Shown here piece by piece: positions 44,601 to 55,612 of a stretch of 64,000 bases of DNA. A program made the position numbers and the translations under genes. Each line of letters opens with the position of its first letter. The first letter of the stretch is position 1. Source of the DNA: Laetiporus sulphureus 93-53 (taxonomy: Eukaryota; Basidiomycota; Agaricomycetes; Polyporales; Laetiporaceae); the NCBI RefSeq assembly GCF_001632365.1, contig NW_024468578.1, positions 56,008-120,007 on the forward strand, written 5' to 3'. The notes beneath the pieces were generated by a model. The model searched no databases and was not told the origin of the DNA. It was given only the letters and a program-made list of their open reading frames with translations.

Positions 44601-44861
44601 GTTTAAGGGGAACAGAGATTGTCCTACGTGGAAGATGGAGGAACTGGACTTACGGGACAACGAGATTTCTAAACTACCTCCCGAGCTGGGGTTGCTTCCT
44701 TTGGATGTATTACTTGTGGATGGCAATCTGTACGTGTGGTTGATATCTTACTCAATCTATGTACTAAGACAGCCGACAGATTTCGCGTCCCGCAACGGAG
44801 AATCTGGGAAAGGGAGGGTACAAAGGGTTTGTTGAGCTGGTTGAGAGGAAGGATAGAGTAA
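41648..44861 (+). CDS. Leucine-rich repeat protein with a WE-box repeat insert
   Basis: Four exons: 41648-42098, 42506-42777, 42829-44729, 44780-44861; 901 residues. The N-terminus is Ser/Pro-rich and basic, then a helix (KEQIALKRAQAKKAL). A cytoplasmic-type LRR block follows (LHNNRLTMLPASFADLTALT then ALDLSHNSLTSLPVNLWALP, LSSLNISYNALTSLPF, LTVLDASHNQL). Between residues about 470 and 610 lie three repeats of a KE.WE.EAE...LLTEGAKRRARA unit with Ala-rich spacers. A second LRR block is at the C-terminus (LRTLDFSYNLLTSTCL, LRHLRLRGNRINELDG, MEELDLRDNEISKLPPELGL). It is a scaffold-like protein of unknown partner. Intron 1 is 407 nt, far longer than the others in the window. Confidence 0.85.
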
Positions 44862-45031
44862 GGATATGCTCAAAGTTCGTTCAGTCACAGGTCAATCTGC
44901 AAGGATAATTATTAGAGTTCGCCAATCCACTAATTAGCATGTACGCATCAACTATAGCCAATTAATCTACGAACTGGTATCGACAGTTTGACAATTGTAC
45001 TGAAACACTATATGCGCAACACAAATGACTC

Positions 45032-47695
45032 TCAGGCGGAGGTTTCTGCTTCCTCAGTCTCCTCATGTTGCTCCCGGTAGGCTTGCTCCATCCACATGCT
45101 GTAGTAGATGCCGCCCTTGCGCATAAGCTCGTCATGTGTGCCTTGTTCGGCCACTTGACCGTCCTTGAGGACGATGATGAGATCTGGTCGTTTTTCATGA
45201 GCTACCGACCGTCAGCTTTGCAATAGGCTCACCTGCTTCGACAACAGTCCGCAGACGGTGAGCAATGAAAATGCTCGTGCGACTTTTTTCTTGCAGAAGC
45301 GCGTTGACATTCTTCATCAATTCAGCCTCAGAGTGAGCATCCAGAGCAGACGTCTACGTATGGTCAGCCTAGCCTACAATAGGGACAACTGCAGCTTCTG
45401 GCTCACCGCTTCATCGAAGAAAAGGATTGGTGGATCTTTAAGCAGCACACGGGCCACAGCAAGCCGCTGCTTTTCTCCACCAGAGATCATCAGTCCTCGT
45501 TCCCCTACTTTGGTCTTGTACCCCTCCGGCAAACGCAGTATGGCCTCGTGTACATGAGCCTTCTTCGCTGCCTCAGCAACCTCCGCATCAGTCGCATCCA
45601 GACGACCATAGCGAACGTTCTCCAGGACGTCCGAATGGAAAAGCGGCGTATCCTGCGGGACGACGCCGATCGCCTTGCGGAGCGACACCAGCTGCAGCTC
45701 GGAAATATCCTGGTCATCGACATATATTCGCCCAGAGGACGGCTCGTAAAAGCGGAAAATCAGCCGGAAGACGGTCGACTTGCCGCAGCCAGACGGCCCA
45801 ACGAGCGCGACCTTCTTCCCGGCCGGGATGGTGAAGGAGATGTTGTGGAAGATGGGCCGCTCGGGGTGGTATGCGAAGTTCACGTTCTCGAACCGGATCG
45901 AGCCGCCTCGGAGCTGCAGCGGTTTCGCGCCCACTTTGTCCTGTGAGGCGCATCATGAACGTGAGCGGTAGGAGCATATTCGTGCAATGTGGAGACGACT
46001 TACCTTTGGTGGCTGGTTCGAAGTTACCAGGTTGAAGAGTACTTCCATATCGAGCAGGCTCTGGCGCATCTCGCGGTAGATCGTTCCCAGGAAGTTCAGT
46101 GGCAGCGACAGTTGGAACACCAGTTGATTGATCATCACGAGGTCTCCGACGGTCATGGTACCTGTTCGGCATCGAGTATACTAAGCGGGCTGAGGCTGCA
46201 GCACAGGAGAAGCTGCTGAACGAACCATTGATTACGCCTTGTGCAGCGAGGAACATCATCAGCGTCAGTGCCGATGAGAATATGACATTCTGTCCCGAAT
46301 TTAAGTAGGCGAGTGATGTTGCAATCTTGATCGATGCCTTCTCATAGGCTGAGAGGTGCTTGTCATACTGGGCGATCTCATACTTCTCATTGTTGAAATG
46401 CTGCATGGAGATCGGGATGTAGGAAAGTTGGATAAATGGAGCAAAGTATTGTGGCGCACCTTCACAGCCTCGTAGTTGATCAAGGAATCCACGGCCACTG
46501 TGGCAGCTCTATTGTCGGCAGCATTTGCTTCGCGGCGGAATCGTGTTCTGTCACGCGCCATGAGTGACGAAAACAAAGCAGAGCTATTGCAATCCTACCT
46601 CCAGGCTGTCGTTCGCACAGTGAACCAGGTGTATGCGGCCATTGTGGCGACTGTTATCGCAGCAAAGTTCCATCCATAATTATAGGACTTTTTCATGCAA
46701 ATCTACATGATCCACAGTACGAAATAGAGCGAGGATGAAACTCACCAGAATACCACAGACAAGCGATATCTCCAGCGCAGTAGGCACGATCCTGAAAATG
46801 ATTGCTGATAGAATGAACGTGATCCCTCTAAGCAAGCCGTCAGAGAGTCTACCCTGCGCTGTTCACGCAGAGGCATACTTTGTGCCACGGTCAATCGCTC
46901 TTGTCAATCCACCAGTCTGTCTTGCCAGATGGAACTTCAGGTCGAGATTGAGCAGGTGTTCAAACGTCTGCCGAGCGACCTTCCGCACTGCGCGCTGACC
47001 GACGCTAGCGAAGACCGCGTTCAACATCTCCCCAAAGAGAGTGGCCCCAATCCGTGCAGCACCATCTATTCAGCTCAGATATCGTTCGGGTGAGAGTCGC
47101 AAGTAACAATCGTGAGACGATGACATACAACCGAGGATGAGCGAGCCGGCGACGATCCACACCGTCGTGCCCGCAGCGATGTCCACGTTCAGCGAGTCGA
47201 TGATTTGTTTGAAGATGAGTGGGACTTGCACGTTCAAAAGCTGCGCAGATAAGCTTTGAGATGGAGAGGACGGCAAATCGCTCACCGTACCTTTCCCGAG
47301 ATTAGCAGTCCAAAGCCTACCAGCACGCGTCCGCGGGTCGACCAGTCATTCTTTGGCCAGATGTTCTCTGCCAGACGTTTCACTATGCTCCAGTCCTTTC
47401 TTCGCTGCTCTGCCAGACTTATGTCTACAGCCTCGTTCACCAGCTCTTGAGGCTTCTGTGCGGGGCCTGGAGGAGCCTGCGTGCTCGGAGTCTTCGCGGC
47501 GGGAGCGGCAGGAGTCTGCTTTCGACGGAACAACACTCTCCATGTTGCAGGAACAAGAGCTCTCTTCCCTGAGGGTCCTCGTGAAGTGAAGAGCGTCCGG
47601 GAGGGTGGCGGAATAGAGAGCCTGCCAATGCGCGGTGCAGCCGTTTTGAGCATAACCCTTCCCCGGCACGTCGACCAGAGCAGGTGGTTCATCAT
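45032..47695 (-). CDS. ATM1: Mitochondrial iron-sulfur cluster-related ABC exporter
   Basis: Minus strand, about ten exons; clear ones are 47695-47291 and 47240-47132. ATM1 is a homodimeric half-transporter of the inner mitochondrial membrane that exports a glutathione-linked sulfur compound used for cytosolic Fe/S assembly. The N-terminus is a basic targeting sequence ([20 protein letters not shown]). Membrane-domain pieces include [40 protein letters not shown] and [20 protein letters not shown]. The nucleotide-binding domain has Walker [11 protein letters not shown] (near 45.79 kb), signature [20 protein letters not shown], Walker B ILFFDEA and the H-loop IAHRLRTV. It ends [20 protein letters not shown].... 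The strand and family are certain; individual middle exons were not all fixed. It converges with the LRR gene, 170 bp apart. Confidence 0.92.
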
Positions 47696-47964
47696 GGCAG
47701 GCCTTGCGCCGCGCGCAAGCAGCGTTAATCCAGAAAGGTGGCCTAGCAGGGGAGAAGAGAAATGCTACAGTCGGATGGGCATGAGGAACTTGTATTATAC
47801 GGGCTCGGATGGCGTGCTGCAGCGTATGCCGGGAGACATATTAGCGTAATCTAATCTATACAGGATCCAATGTTGCTTGTCCAATCACTAAGCGGACTTT
47901 ATCAGATTAGAAAGGGTTTATTACATAGATCGATGTCCGACATCACCGAGCTCGTCGGACGCGA

Positions 47965-48310
47965 CACCAGCTGTGGCCCTTGACTTCAGTGGCGTATAGA
48001 TCGTTCTTGAATTACGTGTATTCAAGAGCATACATATCTTAGAGTGCGTATTGCATATCCAGGCAAGATTGGCCACAGCTCATACCGACTGTGGTTCTCG
48101 CAGAGAATTATCACAGTATGTCGAAGACATATCCGTCTCAATAACCAGTCAGCGGGTAAACGTCGCTCTGAATGCCATCACGCTTGACGGTACACCTTGC
48201 AAGACCATTGCCGTGCGTTTACGTACGACCCACCATTGACGATACTATAGATGCCGATTGCGTCTCGCGATGCGAATCGTTTACCCTTCATCTGCCTCCA
48301 TATGTTTACG
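47965..48310 (+). repeat. Diverged direct repeat X, copy 1
   Basis: Matches 49945-50315 in order: TTGACTTCAGTGGCGTA, CATATCTTAGAGTG, CAGCTCA, GGTTCTCG, TATGTCGAAGAC, CTCAATGACC/CTCAATAACC, AACGTCGCTCTGA. The pair is spaced about 2.0 kb apart and brackets the reductase relics. Confidence 0.65.
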
Positions 48311-48379
48311 ATTCAGGACGAAACCGAGCAGCAAGCCATCCTACATGACGTAGCAAATACGAAAGCTCGCTCATGAGGC

Positions 48380-49060
48380 CTTTGGCATGGACTGGAATGC
48401 CCATCGAAGGTCGGATCTCGCGTCGTCTTAGGCTCTTCAACTAGCGTCGATCGGCTCGCCCCTAATGCCATAGTCGTGATGGAGACTCTCCAACTTACAT
48501 CGAGGGTGGAAAAGTCGGGTACGTCGACCTCAGCGAGTGCAGCATTGAACGTGCTTAGAAGAGCCGAGGCTTGGATGAAGGGCTGGTGGCGTGTCAGATG
48601 CAGTTCAGCCCTTTTGAAATGGGAATCTTGCCGTACACTTTGAGATGAACTCTTCCATGCTCAGGTTGTACGGAAAGATCGCCAAGTACAGAGCTTTGCT
48701 GCCGGCGACACGTAAGCTCGGAGTCGGAATCATCGCCTACTCTCCTCTTGGTCGAGGTGCGTCGCTTCCAGTCTAAAGCAACGTTGGTGGACAATTACGA
48801 CAAGGATTATCACCGGCCGATATGCGAATGCACCACCACATTGGTAGTTGCAATCTGAGTGATATTATACCAGATACAAGTCGCGCAAGACATTCGCCGC
48901 CAAGACGTACGCCAGTGGCTCCCACGGGTCTCCGACAAGGACTTTCCCAAGAACTTGGAACTCGTGGACAAGTTCCGTGCAGCGGCTAGCAGCAAGTACG
49001 GAGGGACGCCCGGCCAGACAGCCCTCGCGTGGATGCTCTTCAGCCTGTCCGTGGCAAATG
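48380..49060 (+). pseudogene. Aldo/keto reductase relic A (C-terminal half)
   Basis: Reads KLGVGIIAYSPLGRG at 48715-48760, then QVAQDIRRQDVRQWLPRVSD and KDFPKNLELVDKFRAAASSK, GGTPGQTALAWMLFS at about 48878-49045. These are the strand-7 and C-terminal helices of aldo/keto reductases. The upstream part (TGMPIEGRIS...) contains stops and shifts and the catalytic Asp/Tyr region is missing. A DNA-level match to 58.6-59.3 kb on the other strand is strong. Confidence 0.7.
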
Positions 49061-49179
49061 TTGACGTTCATCCCATGAACAGAACTACTGTAGCATTATG
49101 CAAGAACCCGTTACTGTCTCGCAGCAAGGACAAGCAAACGATACCTGTCTCTTTCCCGACCCGTGAGCTCGGCCACAAT

Positions 49180-49870
49180 CGCCGCTCAGTCAATGCTATT
49201 GGCCTGGGAGCAATGGACCCGCCTCGTCCACGCTCATGACGATGCACAATGCAATATTCACATTCCACAGGTATCGAAGGGTTCTACGGCAAGACGGGCG
49301 AAAAGGAGACCTTCGAGACCTGACTTGCGCTGCAAACCGTGGAGTGACGTTCTGGGACACCGCAGACACGTATGGCACTAGTGCATAATTTGTAAACCAT
49401 CAGGCGAGGCCGCTCTCAGATAGAAGATCGCGACCATCAGACGACGCGCTAAGATCTTCCTGGCGACCAAGTCCGGCAGCTTGGATCTCATCACAGTAGC
49501 TGTGGACAAGACGAAACCGAACAGAAAGTCATCCTGCATCGAGCAGCAGCTCGAAAACTCACTCACTCGGCTCTTTGCACGGACTGCAATGCCCATAGAA
49601 GGTCGGATCTCGCGTCCTCCTACGCTCTCCAACTAGTGTCGATCGGCTCGCCCCTAATGATAGTCGTAATGGAGACTCTCCGACTTACGTCTAGAGTGGA
49701 AAAGTCAGGTACGTCGAGCTCGGCCAGTGCAGTGGAGATACAGACTCGTCTGGTTTTGCTGCCGCGGCGCATAAGCTCGGAGTACGAATTATCGCCTACT
49801 CTCCTCTAGATCTCGGTCGGGATGCGTGACTCCCGGTCTAAAGCGACGTTGCTGGACGACTACGACAGGG
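49180..49870 (+). pseudogene. Aldo/keto reductase relic B (N-terminal and middle parts)
   Basis: The N-terminal part reads AIGLGAM then GFYGKTGEKETFETLTCAAN and RGVTFWDTADTYGTS at 49195-49385, with the family's Asp and Tyr, but in more than one frame. Later KIFLATKSGSLD and VRIIAYSPLDLGR appear with stops between. The copy breaks off near 49.95 kb where repeat X begins. Confidence 0.65.
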
Positions 49871-49944
49871 ATGATCACCGGGCGATATGCGAATGCACCG
49901 CCACATATGGTTTAGTAGCAACCTTGATGACGATATACCAGATA

Positions 49945-50315
49945 TCAGTTGCAGCCTTGACTTCAGTGGCGTACAGATTGTACTTCAGTTACATGTTTTC
50001 AAAGGGATACAAGGCAGTCATATCTTAGAGTGGCGTACTGCATTATGAGACGAGGTTGGCAACAGCTCACGCTGACGGTGGTTCTCGTAGAGAAATAGCA
50101 CCGTATGTCGAAGACGCATCCCTCTCAATGACCGCATCAACGAGCTAACGTCGCTCTGATCGTCATCGTGCTTAACGGCATACCTTGAAGATATCACAGC
50201 CTGCTGTGTGTTTCCCCATACGACGCAGCATTGAAGGTTCTATGGATGGCTGTTGCGTCTTTTCACGGAATATGCGAAGCTTCTGCCTTTCATCTGCCTG
50301 TATATGTCTGGGATC
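49945..50315 (+). repeat. Diverged direct repeat X, copy 2
   Basis: Second copy of 47965-48310 with many substitutions. It begins immediately after relic B is truncated. Confidence 0.65.
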
Positions 50316-52526
50316 TGATACTCAATTTGTTTATGAGACGACAATTCCTTGGCTGAATTATGCATGACACTGCAAGCAGATTGCTGAGGGGTTTTGTATG
50401 CGGAAGTACTTCCAATAAAAAGGTGTCGATTATCCTAGCGCATTGGCCGGCCACAGTAACAAAGCAAAGCAAAACAAGAACGAACGGTCTGCTAGATTGA
50501 GATCGCTTGAGGTCACCGAACGTACTTGCAAGTATAGCCTCGGCGCTGACGGACAGCCGCTGCGCAGTGATCAAAATTTTGTCGATCATGCCCATTAATG
50601 GGGTGCGCACTGTGAAATGCGGATGGGCTCGGTTCCCTGGATTGCGCCGCTTCGGCTGACCACGGGTGGGCGGCCTGCGACAAAAAGCGGCTCATACTGC
50701 CTGACTGCCATCCCGAAGCTTGCTGTTGCCCAGTGAAAGCTCATAGACACTATGATAGAGCCATGAGACTTACGCCGATGACAATATGATGGAGGATCCA
50801 ATGTGGATCGTACCTGTGCACAATTTGAATTGCAGCTATCTATAGATCAGGGGGGTCGTCATGCGTTCGAGTACGTTCTGTGATGTCAAATCCCCTCGAC
50901 GTGGTTCCTGTTCGCTCGCACCTTAGCACTGCTTGGACACCGTCATGGAGCAATATTCAATGCCGCCCCACCAGTGCACCATCACTCGAACACCATCAAA
51001 TATCGGCATATAATATTATGTTCCCGCCTTCAAGGAATAGTAAGAATACCATGGAGCTGGATCCATAAAGGATACACGACGGCCGTCGTGCATCTGGAGG
51101 ATGACGCTTAGAAGCAAATAACTGGGGGACGAGGGCACACCTTGCTGGTCTTGTCCAGTGACAAATATTGGAATAGATGAGGGAAACACACAGTGCGTAC
51201 GATACAGCAACGACCTTCGCCTTCTCGGAGTGGCAGCCACCGGCAACAGCCGACGGCTTGGCTCGTTATGGAAGGTCCTATGCTGTTTCTCACCGCCAGG
51301 CTGACCGTCCGTATCTCTACTTTTGGAACTTGGTGCTCTGGGCAGTACGGACTCAGACGGTGCATGGCCATAACCGTTGATCCGGATGTGCTGAGAGAGG
51401 GTACTTGCAAGCGCGGCAGGTGTCGTATGCGTCGGCTGCTCCTCTCATACATGATACTGGCTCTCAGGTGTCTCGACTCAACGAGACGGTTGCGCGAAGT
51501 TGGTGCAGCTAGCATTCGATGACCCATCATCGTGAAGCTAGGACAAGAGCGAACGAGGGTAGTTCCGACGCAAGGGCAGGGTGTGGCTCCAACGGTACTA
51601 ACGATGATCTGGGCATATCTCCACAGGGGCCGTTAGTGCGTACAGAATGCTTCCAGGCTTTCGTTTCCGTACGACTTGAGATTTCAAGGTCATGCTGGGA
51701 TCCACCGGCGACGATAACGTGGAGGTGGACATGATTCTGGCTATGGGATCTGGCTTGCAGTGCGTTGGAGGTCATGGGAGGACGCATCTTCCACGACGGC
51801 GACGGCGACGTGTTGCATCGCGACGTCGCCAGCGGGCTTCTCAGGCAGCGTACGTTGCTCTGGAGCTTCTAGCGTCAAGTTCATAGGAATCATAAAGGCG
51901 ATGTCGATGGAAGCAAGCCCGGAAGTAAACTACAACATCCCAAAAGAGGCATTCATTAAGCAGCCGCGAAGGACTCCGGAAACGAGTTCACCCCAGCGCT
52001 GGCAGGTGGCACTCGAAAACGTTCTGCATGGAACTTCCACTCCAACGGACGTCGGATACTCTTCGGCAAGTACAGGTACGTGAGCGGTTGCGTACTCGCC
52101 ACCATCGATGAATGGAGGCGAGGGAAGATGTTTGCTGCATCGCGTAGAGCGTGCGAAGGGGCAACGCACACGCCCCGGTACCGCGCACACATACTTATGG
52201 TAGGTGCAGCACGCCTCGTGGCCAGTGTTCTCTCTCCCGTCTCGATCTGTCAATGATAGTCAAGCGATCGCCGCCGCTGCCCTTCTCGTTACGAGCTCCC
52301 ATCCGAGCTGAGTATATGCACATGCCCCTGCTCCATCTGGAGCGTCCATTCCCTCGTTCATCTCCGAGTTTCCACAAGATCTGCACCACTCGATCGCAGC
52401 CTCGAACTCGCCTCGCGCTATATCACATTCAACGCTTGCGCCCTCGCTCCCCGACGCGCACGCTCACCTGTCCCCTCGCGTGTTCGCTCTTCACGATCTC
52501 CGCCATCACGCTCGAACGCTTCCACC

Positions 52527-53706
52527 ATGAATTGGAACGACATCTTCGAGTACGTCGTCCGCTTCGTTTCTCGCTATCGATCACTTCGTCCAACGTGAAT
52601 CACTACCAGCTTCGCGTCAATCATGTCGCGTTCTCCCAGCCCCGTCCCATATCTTCCACATCATAATTCGCAAGATATTGTATGTGTTTTTCTCTACACT
52701 TTACAACCTTGCAGCAGATCGATCGCAATACTTGAGAGAGATTGTCGTGCGCCACAGCCGCGCTAACCTGAGCAGACTTATGTTTTCAGATGTTAACGCA
52801 GACACGACGCTAACTCGAGATTGCAGTGCTCCAACTTCTCCTGTTGCGGCCTCGCGTTGCCTGACCTGCACGCGCTACTCGACCACTTCGAGGAACACCA
52901 CGTCCTCGTACTCGCGCGCGACGGCCGATCCCTACCCCTCCGCCCCGGGGACCTGCACGACACCTTTGGCGGCTGCTCAAGCCTCGTGCTCGGCTACCCC
53001 CAGCCATGCCCGCCCGCCGCACCGGAAAGCGATCCCGACGCGGCGCTGGAGACGCTCTTCGACTTGAACCCCAGGGATCAGCTCGCACACGCACAGCGCA
53101 CGTACATGGACATCATGGAGCGCGACGCCGCCTCGGACGTCGACACCGCGTCGCTGTCCTCGGAGTCGGTGCTCCCCTCGCCCAACCCGAGCGCGCCCAT
53201 CTGCCTCCCGCCGTCCCTCCTGACCGTCCGCCCGCCCGTCTCTGCGGAGCCCGGATTCGCACACCCACCAGCCAGCCAGCCATGGACGAGTAACGCGCCT
53301 GACGGCGGCACGGGCAAGACCAAGCCGCACAAGACGAGCACGCGCACGGCGCACGCCGCAAAGGCGAAAGGGTGCTCCGAGCAGCGGCGCGCGCACGCAA
53401 AGAAGCGCGCGCGCGAGAAGGCGTACAAGTGTCCGGTGAGTCGGCGTGGCCGTGTCGTTCCTGGATGTGGATGGCAGCGTGGGCTGACGAGCGCTGTGTT
53501 TGGCTTTGGCGCGCAGCGGACGGGCTGTTCGAAGGTGCGTGGCGCGTGTGGCGTGCGGGGCCCCGCGGGCTTGGGCGCGTGCGCGTGGATCGTGGACTGA
53601 TATGGTGTGATGGCAGGCTTACCTGAATCCGAATGGTCTCAAGTACCATCTCGAGAAGGGGACGTGCACCATCGATTCGGCGTTGCTCGCTCTCCCTGTG
53701 GAGTAG
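52527..53706 (+). CDS. C2H2-type zinc-finger regulator, Sfp1-like
   Basis: Five exons: 52527-52549, 52610-52679, 52827-53435, 53517-53534, 53617-53706; 269 residues. The protein starts MNWNDIFDFASIMSRSPSPV. Exon 3 has a degenerate first finger (CSNFSCCGLALPDLHALLDH followed by FEEHHV), then acidic and Pro-rich sequence and a basic stretch (KAKGCSEQRRAHAKKRAREK). The C-terminal finger YKCPRTGCSKAYLNPNGLKY HLEKGTC is split over three exons, one of only 18 nt. The layout matches fungal Sfp1-family regulators of ribosome biogenesis; the role here is inferred from that. An ATG at 52623 in the same frame is an alternative start. Intron 2 (147 nt) is long enough to hide another small exon. Confidence 0.75.
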
Positions 53707-55612
53707 CCGTCGCCTGCTTGTTCGAAGGTGCGCGTCGCATGCTGTTGTCAGGTGGCAAAGTCGCCGCGTTTACCGTTGCTGACTGTACCCGCCCCGTCGT
53801 AACCTTCAGCATCCGCGCGCGACGTCTGGACGACGCGTGCAATGTACATCATCAAATCATGAATAAAGTATAGCAGTCCCTGTTCCGCACCGAAGCACAA
53901 GCGCCTCTCTGTATCCGTCCCTCGGCCGATCCCGCCCCTTCCCTGCACGAAAACAGCTTGCTCATGCCCGTATACATACAGTGTGTAAATCTAGAGACTT
54001 GCATCTGGCCCCGTCCCTGCTTGGCACTCGCATCCACCCGAGCGTCCATTTGCGTGTCTGTAATATGTCATGGTTCTGCATCCGCTTCCCTCGACGGTGC
54101 GCATACAGAGACTCGCCTTCCCGTTCTGCACGGACACTGTAACTTTATTAGTATGTAGAGTACTTACTTAGGTATCGCACCTTCCGACCGCCATCGCATC
54201 TTCTCTCGCAGTTCGCCGAGCGCTGTGTCATAGACGCTTCTCCTCAATAGACAGTCGTTGCTTCTGGATTCTTAATGTCCGATGGTACTTTGATTGACCG
54301 CGAACGGTCTATTCCCTCGCGTGTGTGCGTCCACGTATGATGCAGGGTCTCGCAGAACGGTCTCGCTTGCGTACGCGTCGAGCCAGCTCGCACGCACGCA
54401 TGAGGATGCGGTAGGCGGCGACTTCTCTTATGCAAGAGATAGCAGGGAGGGGTCAGTGTAGCCCGGGTCACCCAATCGCGGTGCCGGTAGGCGAGCTTAC
54501 GTACACGCAGGCGATTGGGCCAGCCTGCAGCGAATGATGTGATTGGAAGAGAGGCCGTGGACACGTGAGGTGCATGCTGGGGATGTGATTGGCGGGCGTG
54601 GGGAGGTGGCGGAAAGAATCCCGGGTGTGGGACGCGTCTTCACCCGAGGAATGCCCCACGGGGAACTTGCGCGCGCGATCCCGCCCGCGGGTCGTTGGCT
54701 GGTGACTTCGGATGCCCTCTGATCATGCGCTGCGCTGGAGCTGAGGTGCACTTACGTGATGCCGCAGCAGCGCACCCCGGATCCTCGCGAATCAGTTGAG
54801 TAAACGTGCGAGCGAGGAACTGCAGCACGCGGAGCGGAGAGACAAATTCTTCTTCGAATTGAAACTGCTAATGAAATGAAACGAAACGGTGCATCGATGA
54901 CCTCAGGATGGCTAACTGCGTTTGCGGCTCATCTGGCCACGGAAGGGGGTGTGTGATTTGTATCTGATGCAGCATCGGCTATGCCTGGACCACCGATTGC
55001 ATGGGTTGGTGTGGGTCGATCTGTCTTCTCGGCTGGGAGAAACGGCTTGCAGAGAGACGGAAATGCAAGGCAGATGAGGTGGAGACGCCGCGGCGGCCAT
55101 GGATCCCTCCGGGGGTGCACTCGAGGAGCCATAGATGAGGAGCACATGATAGCCTCGCACGACGTTGCGCTCGGAACGCGCACGGGCGCCTATCCTCCGC
55201 TGCACATATCCCAGATCCCATCACCTGGATATGGCAGGAGGATAAACACGGGACAACAAGAGTGCAGCGTGATTGTGCGCGCGGAGCCCGGGCCGCCACA
55301 CGATTTAGCCCAAATGTTTGAGCTGCCGCAAACAGTCTACCTCCGCAACGCCCTCCCTCATCTCTGCGTCCTACCACGACGCACGGCCACCCTCCTCCCG
55401 TCCCTGCTCCCACCACTTTCGAGCGCCCCCGTGGCGCGCTGTCTGGCACGCACACGCCCTGCCGACTGCATTCTCCGGAGCCGGCGGAACAGCACGCCCC
55501 TGGCGGCCGAGGCTACACCCGGAAGACGACACATTTCGTGCATCTGCACGCTCATTGCTCCGTCGTTGCGCGCCCTTGCTCGCTCCTGTCCAATTCTTTC
55601 CCCGCGCTCTCT
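53707..55612. other. Intergenic, nothing firm
   Basis: About 1.9 kb. GC-rich open frames occur on both strands between 54.2 and 55.6 kb with no family pattern or splice chain. It probably contains the promoter and leader of the gene at 55613. No repeat seen. Confidence 0.45.

Larger units (their letters stand above)
47696..52526. other. Gene-poor region with decayed aldo/keto reductase copies
   Basis: No intact gene is supported. It includes two reductase relics (48380-49060 and 49180-49870) and a diverged repeat pair (47965-48310 and 49945-50315). From 50.4 to 52.2 kb there are only short overlapping frames. 52.2-52.5 kb is pyrimidine-rich and should be the promoter and leader of the zinc-finger gene at 52527. 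Confidence 0.5.

Noticed and set aside
48380..49870. A functional aldo/keto reductase gene on the + strand
   Set aside because: N- and C-terminal parts are in the wrong order for one gene, and stops and frame shifts interrupt every part.
52527..52598. A 23-codon upstream ORF before the Sfp1-like gene
   Set aside because: A GTACGT donor at 52550 and CCAG acceptor at 52609 join this ATG in frame with the next exon, so it is better read as the true first exon.
52977..53649. Long minus-strand frames opposite the Sfp1-like gene
   Set aside because: GC-rich antisense shadows; the + strand has zinc-finger motifs and consistent splicing.
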